From Morinoia aosen (taxonomy: Eukaryota > Arthropoda > Malacostraca > Amphipoda > Talitridae), in NCBI GenBank assembly GCA_030386875.1, contig CM059564.1, positions 71,319,436-71,383,435 on the forward strand: 64,000 nucleotides of DNA, read 5' to 3'. The position numbers and the translations under genes are program-made. Positions 53,251 through 64,000 of this stretch are shown piece by piece; the stretch's first letter is position 1, and each line of letters opens with the position of its first letter. Under the pieces are notes generated by a model that saw only the letters and a list, made by a program, of their open reading frames with translations, was not told where the DNA came from and searched no databases.

Positions 53251-56200
53251 AATAATCAAATTCTTGAGAAATTAGTTGGAGCATACGATGGACTATGATC
53301 GGTCGGAGGCGTCTTACATGAAGCATCAGATGTGTAAAATTTCCCCGTAGCGTTCCTTCCCACAGCATTCCTTAGATGCCGCCACACGCAGGTTCTGGGG
53401 TCGAATTCGGGAACAAACGTGCGGGTGGGAAGTTTGTTAATTTTTGGCAAATATTTATAGCTTAGTCTACTGTTTTGTAGCTCTTACGGAACGAAATTAA
53501 TATTAAAGTGTGAGCATGCCCCATATTTCAAATGTTTGTATTCGATGTGACCTTAAGTTATTCAGTACATTTGTTCCAGCTTCGAAACAATGCAAAAGTT
53601 AAGTTGATCGTTTACGTACAATGGTACAAATGATAGAAGAGCTTTTCTCTAAATTTACAAACAAGCAAACGAAGATGTCATTTCATTCCAGGTGATGATA
53701 AATTCATACTTTCGTACTAGATCCTTCAGACTTGAATAAATAAAGGTAGATGAAAAATAATATTAGAATTCACTGCGACCAAACCGCTTGCATACACAGT
53801 ACACACACGTAATTAATTACCTGTGCGATGTATGTTTAAATCAAATTGCTCATGACAAGAGCTGAAAGCGCTTGCGACTCTGTCTGTCATGGAGACTAAA
53901 TGGACTTCTATGAAGGAAATAGAATGCAATTTTGGCGCAAAGTGCGCCACCGCCTATAGAAGTGAGGTTTTGAACATTCCTGCAGCTCCATGTTGACGTT
54001 TCCAAGTTTCACATCGAAGTATACCCTATTTCGAATTTAACTTGAATTGCACTTGCAAATTGAGCACCAAGTTGCTGTTGAGACGCTCTTTCCAACATAA
54101 CATATCAGGTTAAATGCTCGACAAAAACAACTAACCTCAACGCATAACTTATTAGAGTTGACAAAAATCAAACCCAATTTCTGGATTTAAATTCAAAACA
54201 AGAAAGCCCGCACACTTAATTTTTAACGTGTTTTATTGTTTCCTACAAAAAATTCATTCAGTTAATTAATTTCAGAATATTACATACATACAATTTTTCC
54301 GTCGCGTACAAAAATAGTTTATAGCAACTGGTTGTAAACCTCTTATGCTATCAATCGCTTAGTTGGCCTGATGGTTAGCAAAATTAGAGATGAATTATCA
54401 AAGTGATAATAGTGGGGATCAGAGCATTCTTGGTAAGATGAAACCAAATTTACTGACTATGGCATTGCAATTAATTACTCGTTTTTTCTTTATTGAGATG
54501 AGAAAAGAAAACCTCTAAAATCTTGAGAGCAACACCCTTATTTGTGACCTAAGGCCACTATCGGAACTACGCAGCGTTCGACCGGAGGAATCGATTACTG
54601 TACACTACCAATTATCATGCGATTTACATACGTCATCAGACCACAATGTGAATTTTGCTATATCTCAATTGGTTATCAACATAGAATCAGTCAAGATGTA
54701 GCTATTGAATCGAGTGCTACACTGGAACCATTCGATTGAAATTAAAGGAAATGAAAGAGAGAGGATTAATGTACTATTTTGATAGTGTGATCCGTTGTAC
54801 CTGACCAGTTGGTTTTAATTGGGGGAGTTCCGAGTGTTCTGATCTCGAAGGAAAAATTGATTCCATTTGAATTTTTTTGCAACTGACAACCAGTAATTAC
54901 ACATATACAAATTATATATATTTCCACATATATGCACGCACATATATAAATATATATTATATATGTATGTACCTACATTGATTCATACAGTGATGGGCCG
55001 TAAAATTAATTATGGAAATTTTAAGCTTTCCTTTGCATTTCAGTATCAGAACAACCTTAGGTGATAATGAAATGCAAATGAAAACTCAAAAATTTCCACA
55101 ATTGATGATAACGGCCGTCATCTTGAAACCGTCAGAAGAACTCATGCACAAACTATGATGCGTGGCACCCATAACAGAAATTAAATACAAAAAACTACAT
55201 ACAAAACTAGGAGCATGACCTTGGCATGCAAAATAACTCAACAGTTTGTCAATACACATCAAATAATTAGAATGAGACATCATACAAATACTTAATAAAG
55301 TCCTTGAATATTTTTTATAATGACTCGCGCAACTCAATCATTCATGGGGCGGAAGTGCGCAAATTTGTACTTAAATAAAAGAAATTCTATCTCGATTCAT
55401 AGGATATTTCCTGAAATTGAATTGCCTATAGCTCTTCTAAAGATATAAAATGAAATTATCTCTTTGAATTAGGTAGATTGGCTATTCTTTAAAAATAGTC
55501 AACAAATAATAAAACCTTGCTTAGAAGCTTCAAAAGTGAATGATAGTACCTTCATATATCATAGCCTTTATCATTTATTCAGTATTGGGGTTTTGTCGCT
55601 TGTTCGAGCCCACGGCTACCTAAATTTAGAGTTGAGTTCCAGCCACCCCTTAGACTTCCAAACGATGTGGGATTTCACACGAGTTCAATGTTAGACTTTA
55701 ATTTTACAGACAGAAGTTATCACATTAACACAAATATTAGGTACGTTGAATTGGTAGCACAGAAGTAACATCCATTAAATTTAGATCCCGTCCCCATAAT
55801 AAATATTATTAAATGATTATACACTCCATTGGGTAGCACGACCGAAGCCCGAAGATGTCGCAAGTAGGACAAACAGCGATCAGGCATCAGCTACAGAATA
55901 GGCTCCTTGAGGTGTCGACCGCAGTGCCGCCTACAAAGAACGGACTAATTAAGACGCTAAACAGTAACTAAGTTAAATATGCGACAACGGGAATTAAACC
56001 TAATTCCACAATATTCAAATGAAATTAGCAAGGCAGTGTTAACTTACTATTTACCTGGGTCGGAAGACACCTATGAGAGAGTGAAGGTAATAAGAACCGA
56101 TACCAAGAGGTCACGTCGCAAGAACAGAAAGAAGTAGGATTCTATTGTCAGTAATCCGGATTGTTTATTTTGGGAATCACTGACATTTAGCCTCAAAATT

Positions 56201-57949
56201 TTCCTAACAGTAGCCTTTTTTGTTCCGACTCTACCGCTGATCCCCACCAGAAAAGATTCTGAACTAACCACCATTTCCTCCCCAGAACGATATTTCCCCG
56301 TAGTGGTGCTTAATCTCTGCAGGTGTCTATATGGTTAGCTCTGTAGATAACCAAAAAACGCATTCACGAGGCTTAGGTTGCATGCATATCATAGCTATGA
56401 GGATAAAAAACAAACTGAAAAGAAATGAAAGATTGAAAAAAGTTCAACTTAGGGCTTGTATTATAAATTATGGAATGCATTTCAAAATGTTTCATTCTTC
56501 TTATCAAGCATTGGACATCGGAAGTCTTCAATGACTAAATTGACCATTTTTTTAATTAATTTTAACTCGAGTAGTCGATTCCCTTCACTCTTCCTTGAAA
56601 AGCATTATCTGATTTTTTTTCATGTAAACCCCAGCTTATTTAACTCATGGTCACTCACTTTCTAATCATTATTTTTTACGTTCAAGTTGAACACATTCAG
56701 AGCTCAACGGGTGACTTTTACAATGGATAATGTTTAATTACGACAAAAAGGGTCATGCATTTTCTTTATCATCAGCGTATCCTCTGTCCATCTTTATAAA
56801 ACGTTTTCTTACAACATAAAGCATAAGCTTTTATACTAGACCAAAAACAAATGCAAAGTGAAATATTGATGACCACTATTTTCGTTCCTGAAGCCGTATC
56901 GTTAGCATATGAACCGTCATTTGAATAGAATAAGCCTTTATGTGTACTCTGTTGTACTAATTACAATGCCAACAAACCATTCTTCAAATGGTCCTGTAGG
57001 TAGCTGAATTAGATATAATCCGTGCTATCGCAATAAGAGAATAGTGTTCTTCGCAAGATGAAACAATTTGCTGACTATGGTCTTCCAATTCAATGCTGCA
57101 GTAACACATGAGTTGCGATAGTATGTATGTTAAGTCCCCCGTGTTGCATGACACAGAAAAATATCAGTTTTGAGAGATAAGAATTACATTTCCAGGCGGA
57201 AAACTGGCATGCGGTCTGGCCCCGTGGGTCAGGTTGTCGTTACCGTGAAGCGCAAGACCTTCTCCGGCCTCCCTACAACTTTCTTAAGTGCTCCGGAAAC
57301 GCTGAACTCCTGAGTGAATCATTAAACAAGCAAAATGACTCGAATCCTCTGCGTTTGAGAGTAGGTTGCACAATATAAGCTCCCTGTAGGTAGACCAGAG
57401 CATGCTCAGCGTTTACATTAATGCAGAAGTTCCTAACATTATTCGCGCTGTGGCTCACTGTCAAACTTCTAAATTGTTGGCGGCACACCTGCCAGAAATA
57501 TCCATACTTTTATTGCCAATGCCCTTATCCACGTAACACTTGAGCCTCCGTATATTTTCAAAATATATATGAACAATAAAATACAAGTATAAATTTATTA
57601 TTTTGCACATCTATATAAGAAAAAAAATTATTCATTTTAAGTTCATATCCTAATTTGCTGTTTCTATTTGAATAAACCAAATGTCAAACCACACTTAAAG
57701 GAGAATTCAAAGAAGAAAAAATAAGATACTCACGCGAGAGAAGTAAATATTTTAGTGTGGAACTTGTGTCTTATGCTTCTTTACGACAACTCTAATATTC
57801 AGTTGAATGTGAGAGAGGCTCACTCTCAAGTCTGCCTATACACTTCCAAGTCTTTCACGTTTCTTAGTTTTGATGTTGTTCAAATAAGAAGACCCTAGTT
57901 CACGTAGGTAAGAAGATGAAAACTGAAACAGAATCTTGATAGCTATTTA
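53251..57949. other. unassigned sequence
   Basis: No supported gene. Small features: a perfect hairpin TGGCGCAAAGTGCGCCA (53935-53951), an AT-rich palindromic tract at 54896-54975, and isolated B-box-like words (GTTCGAGCCC near 55603) without a tRNA fold. Confidence 0.3.
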
Positions 57950-59253
57950 GGCCACTGACGAGTACTCCTCGATCACCGAAATCCGAAAGGAATCTAACGG
58001 TGACTGAGCATACTTTAATTTCAGTCCTCGATCACTGGAAAGACTTGCTAATTGTTCTTCTTCATTCAACTCTAAATTATTCGGACAGGTAACAGCCAAA
58101 TCTGCGAAGGGATTGCGAATCCAATCATTCTCATCAGTGCTGATGGAAAGTATTCATCAATTCGCTTTGCCAAGCATGTGAGACGTTCCTCAATAATTGA
58201 AATCATCTTTTCATTGAAGGATTATTGAATTAACGGAAAACTTTTCAAAGTGACTGCCTTGATTCTGTTTCTCCACAAGACACTTTTTCCGTAAAAGCAA
58301 CTAATATAGCTGTAGAAGTAAGAATTTTTATTTTTACTTCGAATTTCGGTGTTCAAATAATTTAAGTGCCCAAATATCTCTGTTGAGTACTCAACTTCGG
58401 ACATCCACCTGTCATTACCCAAGTATTTGCGAAATTGATCATATTTTCATTCTCAAAGGAGGAGAGAAGTTATTCTTGAAATTCATCCACGTGTGAAAGC
58501 ACTTTTCCTTTAGGCATCCATCCTACATTTGTACGTAACAGCAGACGAAGGTTTTGAAAATCCTTATATCCTTCCATAACATATCAAATATTGTCGTTTT
58601 ATGGGCCATGTTTTTAGGTAGTTTACTATTTCGATGACTCGATTTGATACATCCTTCAGTTCATTTTTGCGATCTTTGAAAACAGCACTTTTCTATGCAA
58701 AAAAACAATGAATTCCAGCGATGCTAGGATTAACCACCTGAGAAGTGAAACCTTTCACTGAACCCACTGTGAAGGTTGCTGCATGAGTACACACTCCCAC
58801 GCGCGAGTCCCATGATAAGCCATGCTTTTCAAGGTATGCCGACATTATATCCATAGCATTTTGACTCTTAGTAGTTGTGGATGACTTCTTATAGCAAAGA
58901 AATTTGGTAATAAGTACATCATTATCAATAAAACGTATGAATGAAATTAACGAGACTTAATTACTGCTGTCAGTAGATTCATCAATTTATAACGCAAAGA
59001 ATCTGTTTTTTAATTTAGCTACTACGCTTTCCTCTATGTTATCTGACGACTTGGGAATGCTTCTGTGAATTTTGTTATGTGAATCATCTTGGTCAATATG
59101 CGACTTGAGGTACTGTCCAATTCTTGAGGTAAAATTTTAAATAGATAATTTGCTAATTGTACTAACAATCTTTAAGCGTTCGGGTGTGCCGTGCAATTAT
59201 TTCGCGCCTCCACGGCACACCAGCGTGCCGCGGCACAGTGGTTGGGAACACAG
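57950..59253 (-). pseudogene. hAT transposase relic (SCAND3/ZBED5-like)
   Basis: On the minus strand the frame at 58422-58222 (GNDRWMSEVEYSTEIFGHLN, YLNTEIRSKNKN, LKSFPLIQ) resembles the conserved core of SCAND3/ZBED5-type hAT proteins. In these, W-x-x-x-L-x-YL-x-DIF-x-x-L-N-x-LN is followed by a F-x-x-K-L-x-LW segment and then F-x-L. Upstream, near 58530, TNVGWMPKGKVLSHV matches the T-x-VRWLS-x-G-x-VL motif. Between 59165 and 59253 lies GC-rich terminal sequence (CGTGCCGCGGCAC, TTGGGAACAC). On the minus strand it begins TGTTCCCAACCACTG, like hAT ends. Stops and frameshifts throughout. The other terminus was not found. Confidence 0.65.
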
Positions 59254-62200
59254 TCTTAACGCATGGTCGGGTGTAACTCGTGTAGCACACGGAACCCTCC
59301 TTTCCTACAGTGAACTGAATCATCAGACTTCATGATTATAATGCTCTCGTTTGTGTGTGCGTGCGTGACCGTATGCCCCTTTCACCCCATGTGCCTCTTT
59401 ACCTGTTTAAGCGCCTGTCACTCAGACCGGGGCGCTAATCGGTCCGCGCCGCCCTCCGTATCACTATCACCTGTTCGATTCCGCTTGTACCAGTAAACGT
59501 AAGCCGAGAAGATGTACGGTTCTGTGCTCCACCAAGCAGATTACCCCGTGGCCCCACGTTTGGATGCAATTTGTCATCTATGCGCTAGTTGCACCCGACA
59601 TGCTTCAGAACTTATACTAGGGCTCTACCGCGTAATTATTCGCTGTTAGAATAGCAGAATAAGCGAGTAGAACTTTCTGCAGTGACCACTGTCTTTCTAA
59701 TCAATATCAATTCGAAGCACTTGCCCGTTGAAAAATGTTCTATACTCGTAAAATTAGATGATTTCTAAATTACAACTTCTGCACACAGCGTATTAAATTT
59801 GCACACTTTAAAATTTCTTCGAAAATATTTACTAAATAAAACTCTAAAATCGTTCGATTGACTTGTCCTGAGCAAATAAGATAGGTCTAAAATTGTTAGG
59901 TTTTTGAGTCTTCTGATACGTCGATATAGTTTCGTTACGATTTGACGCTCAGTTACTGTACTTCCTTCTGCTCAAATGAAAGTGACTGCTGCGGCATTTT
60001 CCGCTGTTTAACGGTATATTGAAATATTATTTCCGACTTTTAATTTCCAAATGGCTTATGCCTGTTAAGTGACCTTCTTTACCCTTGTATTTATAACTAA
60101 ATGAGAAATCAATCAGAAAGTTGTATTCGTTAACGATTGGCAGTTTAAAAATTATATCTGATTTTCTACAATTTTCAACTCATCTAAACGGCAGTGCTGC
60201 TAAACCCTGAGAATTGAACTTCTTTCGACTATCTTCATAAAATACAAAATAAACTCACTGAAAATATAGTGCATTTGTATTCCTATTAGACAAAGCTGAC
60301 AATGAAAACGTCGAATCGAAATGCTTAGAATTTTGACATGAATAGGATAGGATGGACGCCTCTGCGGCATGACTTCCCTGTGCACACCGACCGGCAGCCA
60401 CCACCGTCGAGGAGGGCTCTGACAGCGACGGTTTTAGTTCCAGCACGTTCACCGATCTCAATTTGCTACATTTTGGGTTGAGAGCGAAAAGGCGTTCATT
60501 TCTTGCCTCAGTTTATTTCTGTCATTGAATTTAGCCTTATTTATTTCTGTTGAAAATTTTGTTGATTAATCTGAAATGAAATAATGTATCCAATACATAT
60601 ACAAAACAAGTAAGTTCACAGGCGGTTAAGATACTCGCTCTATGAACCTATACAAACCCTATGCCATTAGTCTTAATTTAACTGTGTGTGCAAACACATG
60701 ACTGCAGACACAATTCTTCGCACTTCCTTGTGCACTGCAAGAAGTCCCAAATTGCGTCAACATAGGAGCGCAGAAAGAGGTCCTGCTGAAAGTGAGTATC
60801 TTTGAACTATGTCAATTTAAGATTATCCCGAAACATACTTAAATCCCTCAAGTGCACTCGCGCAAAGCGAATGATACAATGAATCCCAGAAGTCCACTAT
60901 GACCTCGTGTAACCAGTAACACAGTTGCGAGTCAAATGGGGAGGCTGCTTGGTAAAATCTCCTCGCGCTCGGCATTTGGCTGCAGTACAGACTCGCATGG
61001 CATTTTCCAATTGAAACCAGCAGTAATTTGTGGTTTCGCGGTAACAGCAAATCCTTAGTCGTTAAATAAGATGGTCTGGTTTGGAAACAGACCACACATC
61101 TGTTGCTAGAGATGGAACGCTGGCTCGAGCAGTGATGAAGTTTTCAGCGACGCGCTATACTCCAGAGCTGGCCCTCGATTGTAGTCACACTTACCCTGGA
61201 GTGAATATAACGATAACTTTCAAAATTGTGAGCATTTTTTAAAGCGCTGAAAAGTTTTTATCTCATATTATTATGATATAATATTCTACGTAATGATTGT
61301 GTTTGCATGAAACGGACGTGGCCACACGACGTATGGAGCGAGGGTAAAGCCAGCGACGCCTGCCTATAGCCATTGTACTGGGCCTGCAAAAATGTGTTGA
61401 GTTATGTATGTGCCTTAGCAGCATCTCCAAACCTCAGCCACCTCAAGCGACGCACAAACTCACTTAAACAAACATAAATCACTCAATCAAGTTACTGTGA
61501 GCTTCTTATCAGAACAATCCATTCGACATTTCATTTTCGAGAATTCTTGCTCTGTTGGCTCGTTATTAACAGCAATAAGGTATTGGATCTTCCTATGCAT
61601 GAATGAAAGCCATCTCTCACGATGTTGCCCAATTGTACGAAAATCGAGAATCTTTTATAACGTTTCCACACTAAACGTTCTCCCGAACAGGTTGCCGCCA
61701 TGATGCACCAGAGCTCTCTGTTTAGTTTCTGCTCTCGAGAACACAAGTTTTAAATAATTCGAAATTTTATTTCAGTTTTAGAAGACGGAGGACTATATTT
61801 TTGTCTCAGAGCCGTGTAATTTTCCAGATACATTCATTTAAAAAGTTAACAATTCAACAATTTATTTGAATAGCGACACATCACTTGGCTCATGATTTTA
61901 AATTAATTTAATTGGCATGTTCAGAAGTAACTAACCAAAGTCCGGACTAAATTCAGTGATTCCTATGGTGTCGTATGGAAATCTTAGCTACGTTGAAGAT
62001 GTCATTTGTTCTAACTATTCTTGAACACTCAACTTGAACGAAGAATCGAATAGTTTCTTTAATTGAGAGAGGATTATAAAATCATATTAATTTAACTTCC
62101 CATAATTTGGTCATAATGCAAGTGAAAACTGCGTGCTCAAACAATAGATTTTGGATTAGGTTTATTTCAGAGCAATAGGCCTATTATTTTGAACCATCGG

Positions 62201-62329
62201 ATGGAAAGATGACTGTTATTTCTTAACATCTAGATTCATCAATACCTTAACATCTAGATTCATTTAGATTCATCAGTGACTTCCCGGACCGATTTTGAAT
62301 GCTCTGTAACAGTTTTTCTCGTTGATATT
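59254..62329. other. unassigned sequence with GC-rich patches
   Basis: No supported gene. 59400-59600 and 60340-60480 are visibly richer in G and C. The second is open on both strands but unrecognised. The frame on minus at 60823-61095 (90 codons) has no family signature that I can identify. Confidence 0.3.
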
Positions 62330-64000
62330 CAAAGGCATCGAATTATCGGAAATAATTCCTCAAAATTGTACGTCTTGTGTGCGTCTGTCGGGAGCGTTGT
62401 TCTGCGAGTCTGAGGTGGGCTGTTCCGGTCGGGTCGAAGCTGAAGTGGGTCGTTGTGGCAGGAGGTTTGGTAGAATGCTTATGAACTCCTTACAATTCTT
62501 TTGAAACTCCTTAGAATACTTTCAATTCCCTTCACGTACTTATCGTGGAAGGTTACCTCAGTTTTTAATGACGCCAGTGTAAGGATCGTATGTTTGCTTG
62601 GAGGAGGCTTGTTCGGGGCCTTCGTTGGATGGAGTACGTTGGAGCATCGGGCTGCATCGTGGCATACGTGGCGCTCCTCACCTCTTAAGACGGGACGGTG
62701 ATGGAGGAGGCTGTACTTGGCTGGAACTGGGGCAATTCATTATTCTAAATTCTTCCTGTGTCTGTTATCTCTTTACTGAATTTTTGTTTGTGTGAATGAT
62801 TTCTTTGTTTAATTTAAGTTGCTTACTTTTTGCTTATATTCTCTAAGTGTCCCTGGCAATTAACTCGGCCAGTTGGCCTTTAACTACAGTTACTTCGGTA
62901 ACCTTAAATATTAACTTATAAGAGAGCGGTTCTGCTAGTGTCTGGGTTGCGCAAGCGACCTGGTATCGACCTGCACTCATTTACCTTATTTCTAACGCAT
63001 TTGAACCTCTTACTATACTTACTATCTTTCACGTCATGGACATTCTCCTACTACTGATTTCTGCTTAATTTCTCAATAATTAATTCTTCGCCTAAAAGTT
63101 CCTACACTGAGTGCCATTTATAAGCTCAGGTGTGTATTGTTGGTTGTTTATTGCATAATCAGTCTTATTAGTCGTATAACGTGAAATTCTTTGAACTTGT
63201 CGATTTGTTTCGTCAGCTTTTGGTATCGGTCGTTAGTCCTTGTTCTAATACTAAGTAAATTCTTTTCTGCAGTACTTCTTATCGTCGCAGCTCCGGTTCT
63301 TCCCCTTGATTGTCAACAGTCTGCTCCATTGAGGGATTGAACTTAGGTAATTAAAACTGAAAAATTTGTGTTTAGGCTACAGTTGAAATTTGCACTCAAT
63401 CTCGTTCGTTAGTACGTATCGTTTGGTTTTGGAGTTCTCGGTTGTTTCAGTTTTCGGTCATATAATTTTGAATTGTCTTCCAGCTAGTGCTGAGTGTTGG
63501 TGGCCCATCCGTTCCACTCCCTGGTGTCGAGAGTGATTCCTAAGAATCACTTTGAAGGCGCTGCAGTCTACCTTCTGCGGCCGATCTCCCTGCGTGACGG
63601 TGTCTTGCCACTTTGACGCTACTACTGTCTCACCTAATCCTTCAACTTACGCTCTGAACCTGCCTTTCGGACCTCAAGCTACGAACCTACCTTTCCGAGC
63701 TGGCTTACCCTTCGACCTTGCCGGAGTGGTAGAACGGAAATTAACTACCATTGCTGTCAATTTTAATTGGGTTATTTTGCCCATTTTAAAGCAATAAACG
63801 TGTATCCTTATAAATTTTAAATGTAACTCTCTAATAAAGATTAAACGGCATACTCTGCCTGCGACCTTAATAGGTCTCGCTGTTAAGGCGCTGACCGCAA
63901 TTTAATTATGTTACTCTGCCGTTGCAGTTTATTAAACGTTCTAAATAAAATCGTTGCGAAACTTCTCGATCCTTAACTCGATTGTGTGCGGGCTTGAGGC
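62330..64000. other. unassigned terminal region, moderately GC-rich, with AATAAA signals
   Basis: 62340-62730 and 63500-63740 are less AT-rich than the rest. A plus frame at 63552-63797 ends just before AATAAA words at 63793 and 63829, and another AATAAA is at 63944. This could be a 3' exon or part of a retroelement continuing outside the window. No protein motif or LTR pair confirms either. Confidence 0.25.

Noticed and set aside
55590-55620. B-box-like word suggesting a tRNA or SINE
   Set aside because: No A box, cloverleaf or tail could be found.
55086-61095. apparent similarity between minus frames at 55086-55337 and 60823-61095 (HHSLC/YHSLC words)
   Set aside because: Only a few residues match and the DNA around them does not align.
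63500-63520. TGGTGGCCCATCC as a retroelement primer-binding site
   Set aside because: No LTR end precedes it and no matching tRNA is known to me.

Overview
The window reads as repeat-rich, AT-rich DNA from an arthropod, most likely an insect. This rests on the mix of mobile elements (Ty3/Gypsy, several mariner/Tc1 types, Penelope-like, Helitron-like, Polinton-type polymerase, PIF/Harbinger, hAT, a tRNA-derived SINE) and on degenerate CCTAA stretches resembling the TTAGG telomere unit of insects. The species is not identified. No convincing host protein-coding gene, rRNA, functional tRNA or CRISPR array was found. Short host exons cannot be excluded, because they cannot be called from sequence alone here.

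Left end (351-10626): a mariner-like transposon relic is split by a nearly intact Ty3/Gypsy LTR retrotransposon (561-10314). The retrotransposon has 317-bp LTRs differing at one base and a CTAG target duplication. Gag (1801-3267) and Pol (3255-7679) are open and joined by a T TTT TTA -1 frameshift site. Where retroviruses carry env there are two small ORFs (8263-8487 and 8639-8965) behind a good 3' splice site. A matching 5' splice site lies in the leader at 1467. The second ORF predicts a small, possibly N-myristoylated, single-pass membrane protein. This is the only part of the window that looks recently active.

Middle (11-40 kb): old, mutually nested elements. They include an element with inverted arrays of ~21-bp repeats (11.0-12.3 kb), a mariner relic (12.7-13.5 kb), a TIR element nested in another TIR element (14.96-16.54 kb), and Helitron-like copies (17.8, 24.5, 29.6, 34.5 kb). 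There is also a basic-repeat ORF (18.1-18.5 kb), three minisatellites (54, 25 and 33 bp units), an 800-bp foldback (23.26-24.06 kb), a TTA-flanked MITE (30.5 kb), a mariner relic (31.4-32.1 kb) and another Tc1/mariner relic (38.4-39.2 kb). A Polinton-type DNA polymerase B relic is split by a 33-bp minisatellite that itself carries a Helitron-like insertion (33.2-35.4 kb).

Right part (40-64 kb): two head-to-head Penelope-like copies (44.98-46.95 kb) and a third copy (52.1-53.25 kb), all with a hammerhead-like motif near the 3' end. They are followed or separated by a mariner relic (47.7-48.1 kb), a SINE (48.65-48.95 kb), an internally deleted PIF/Harbinger element with intact 56-bp TIRs (50.64-51.74 kb) and a hAT relic (57.95-59.25 kb). 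The rest, including the last 4.7 kb, has no assignable content apart from a few GC-richer patches. Overall the layout resembles a mobile-element graveyard, as in heterochromatin or a piRNA cluster (inference).
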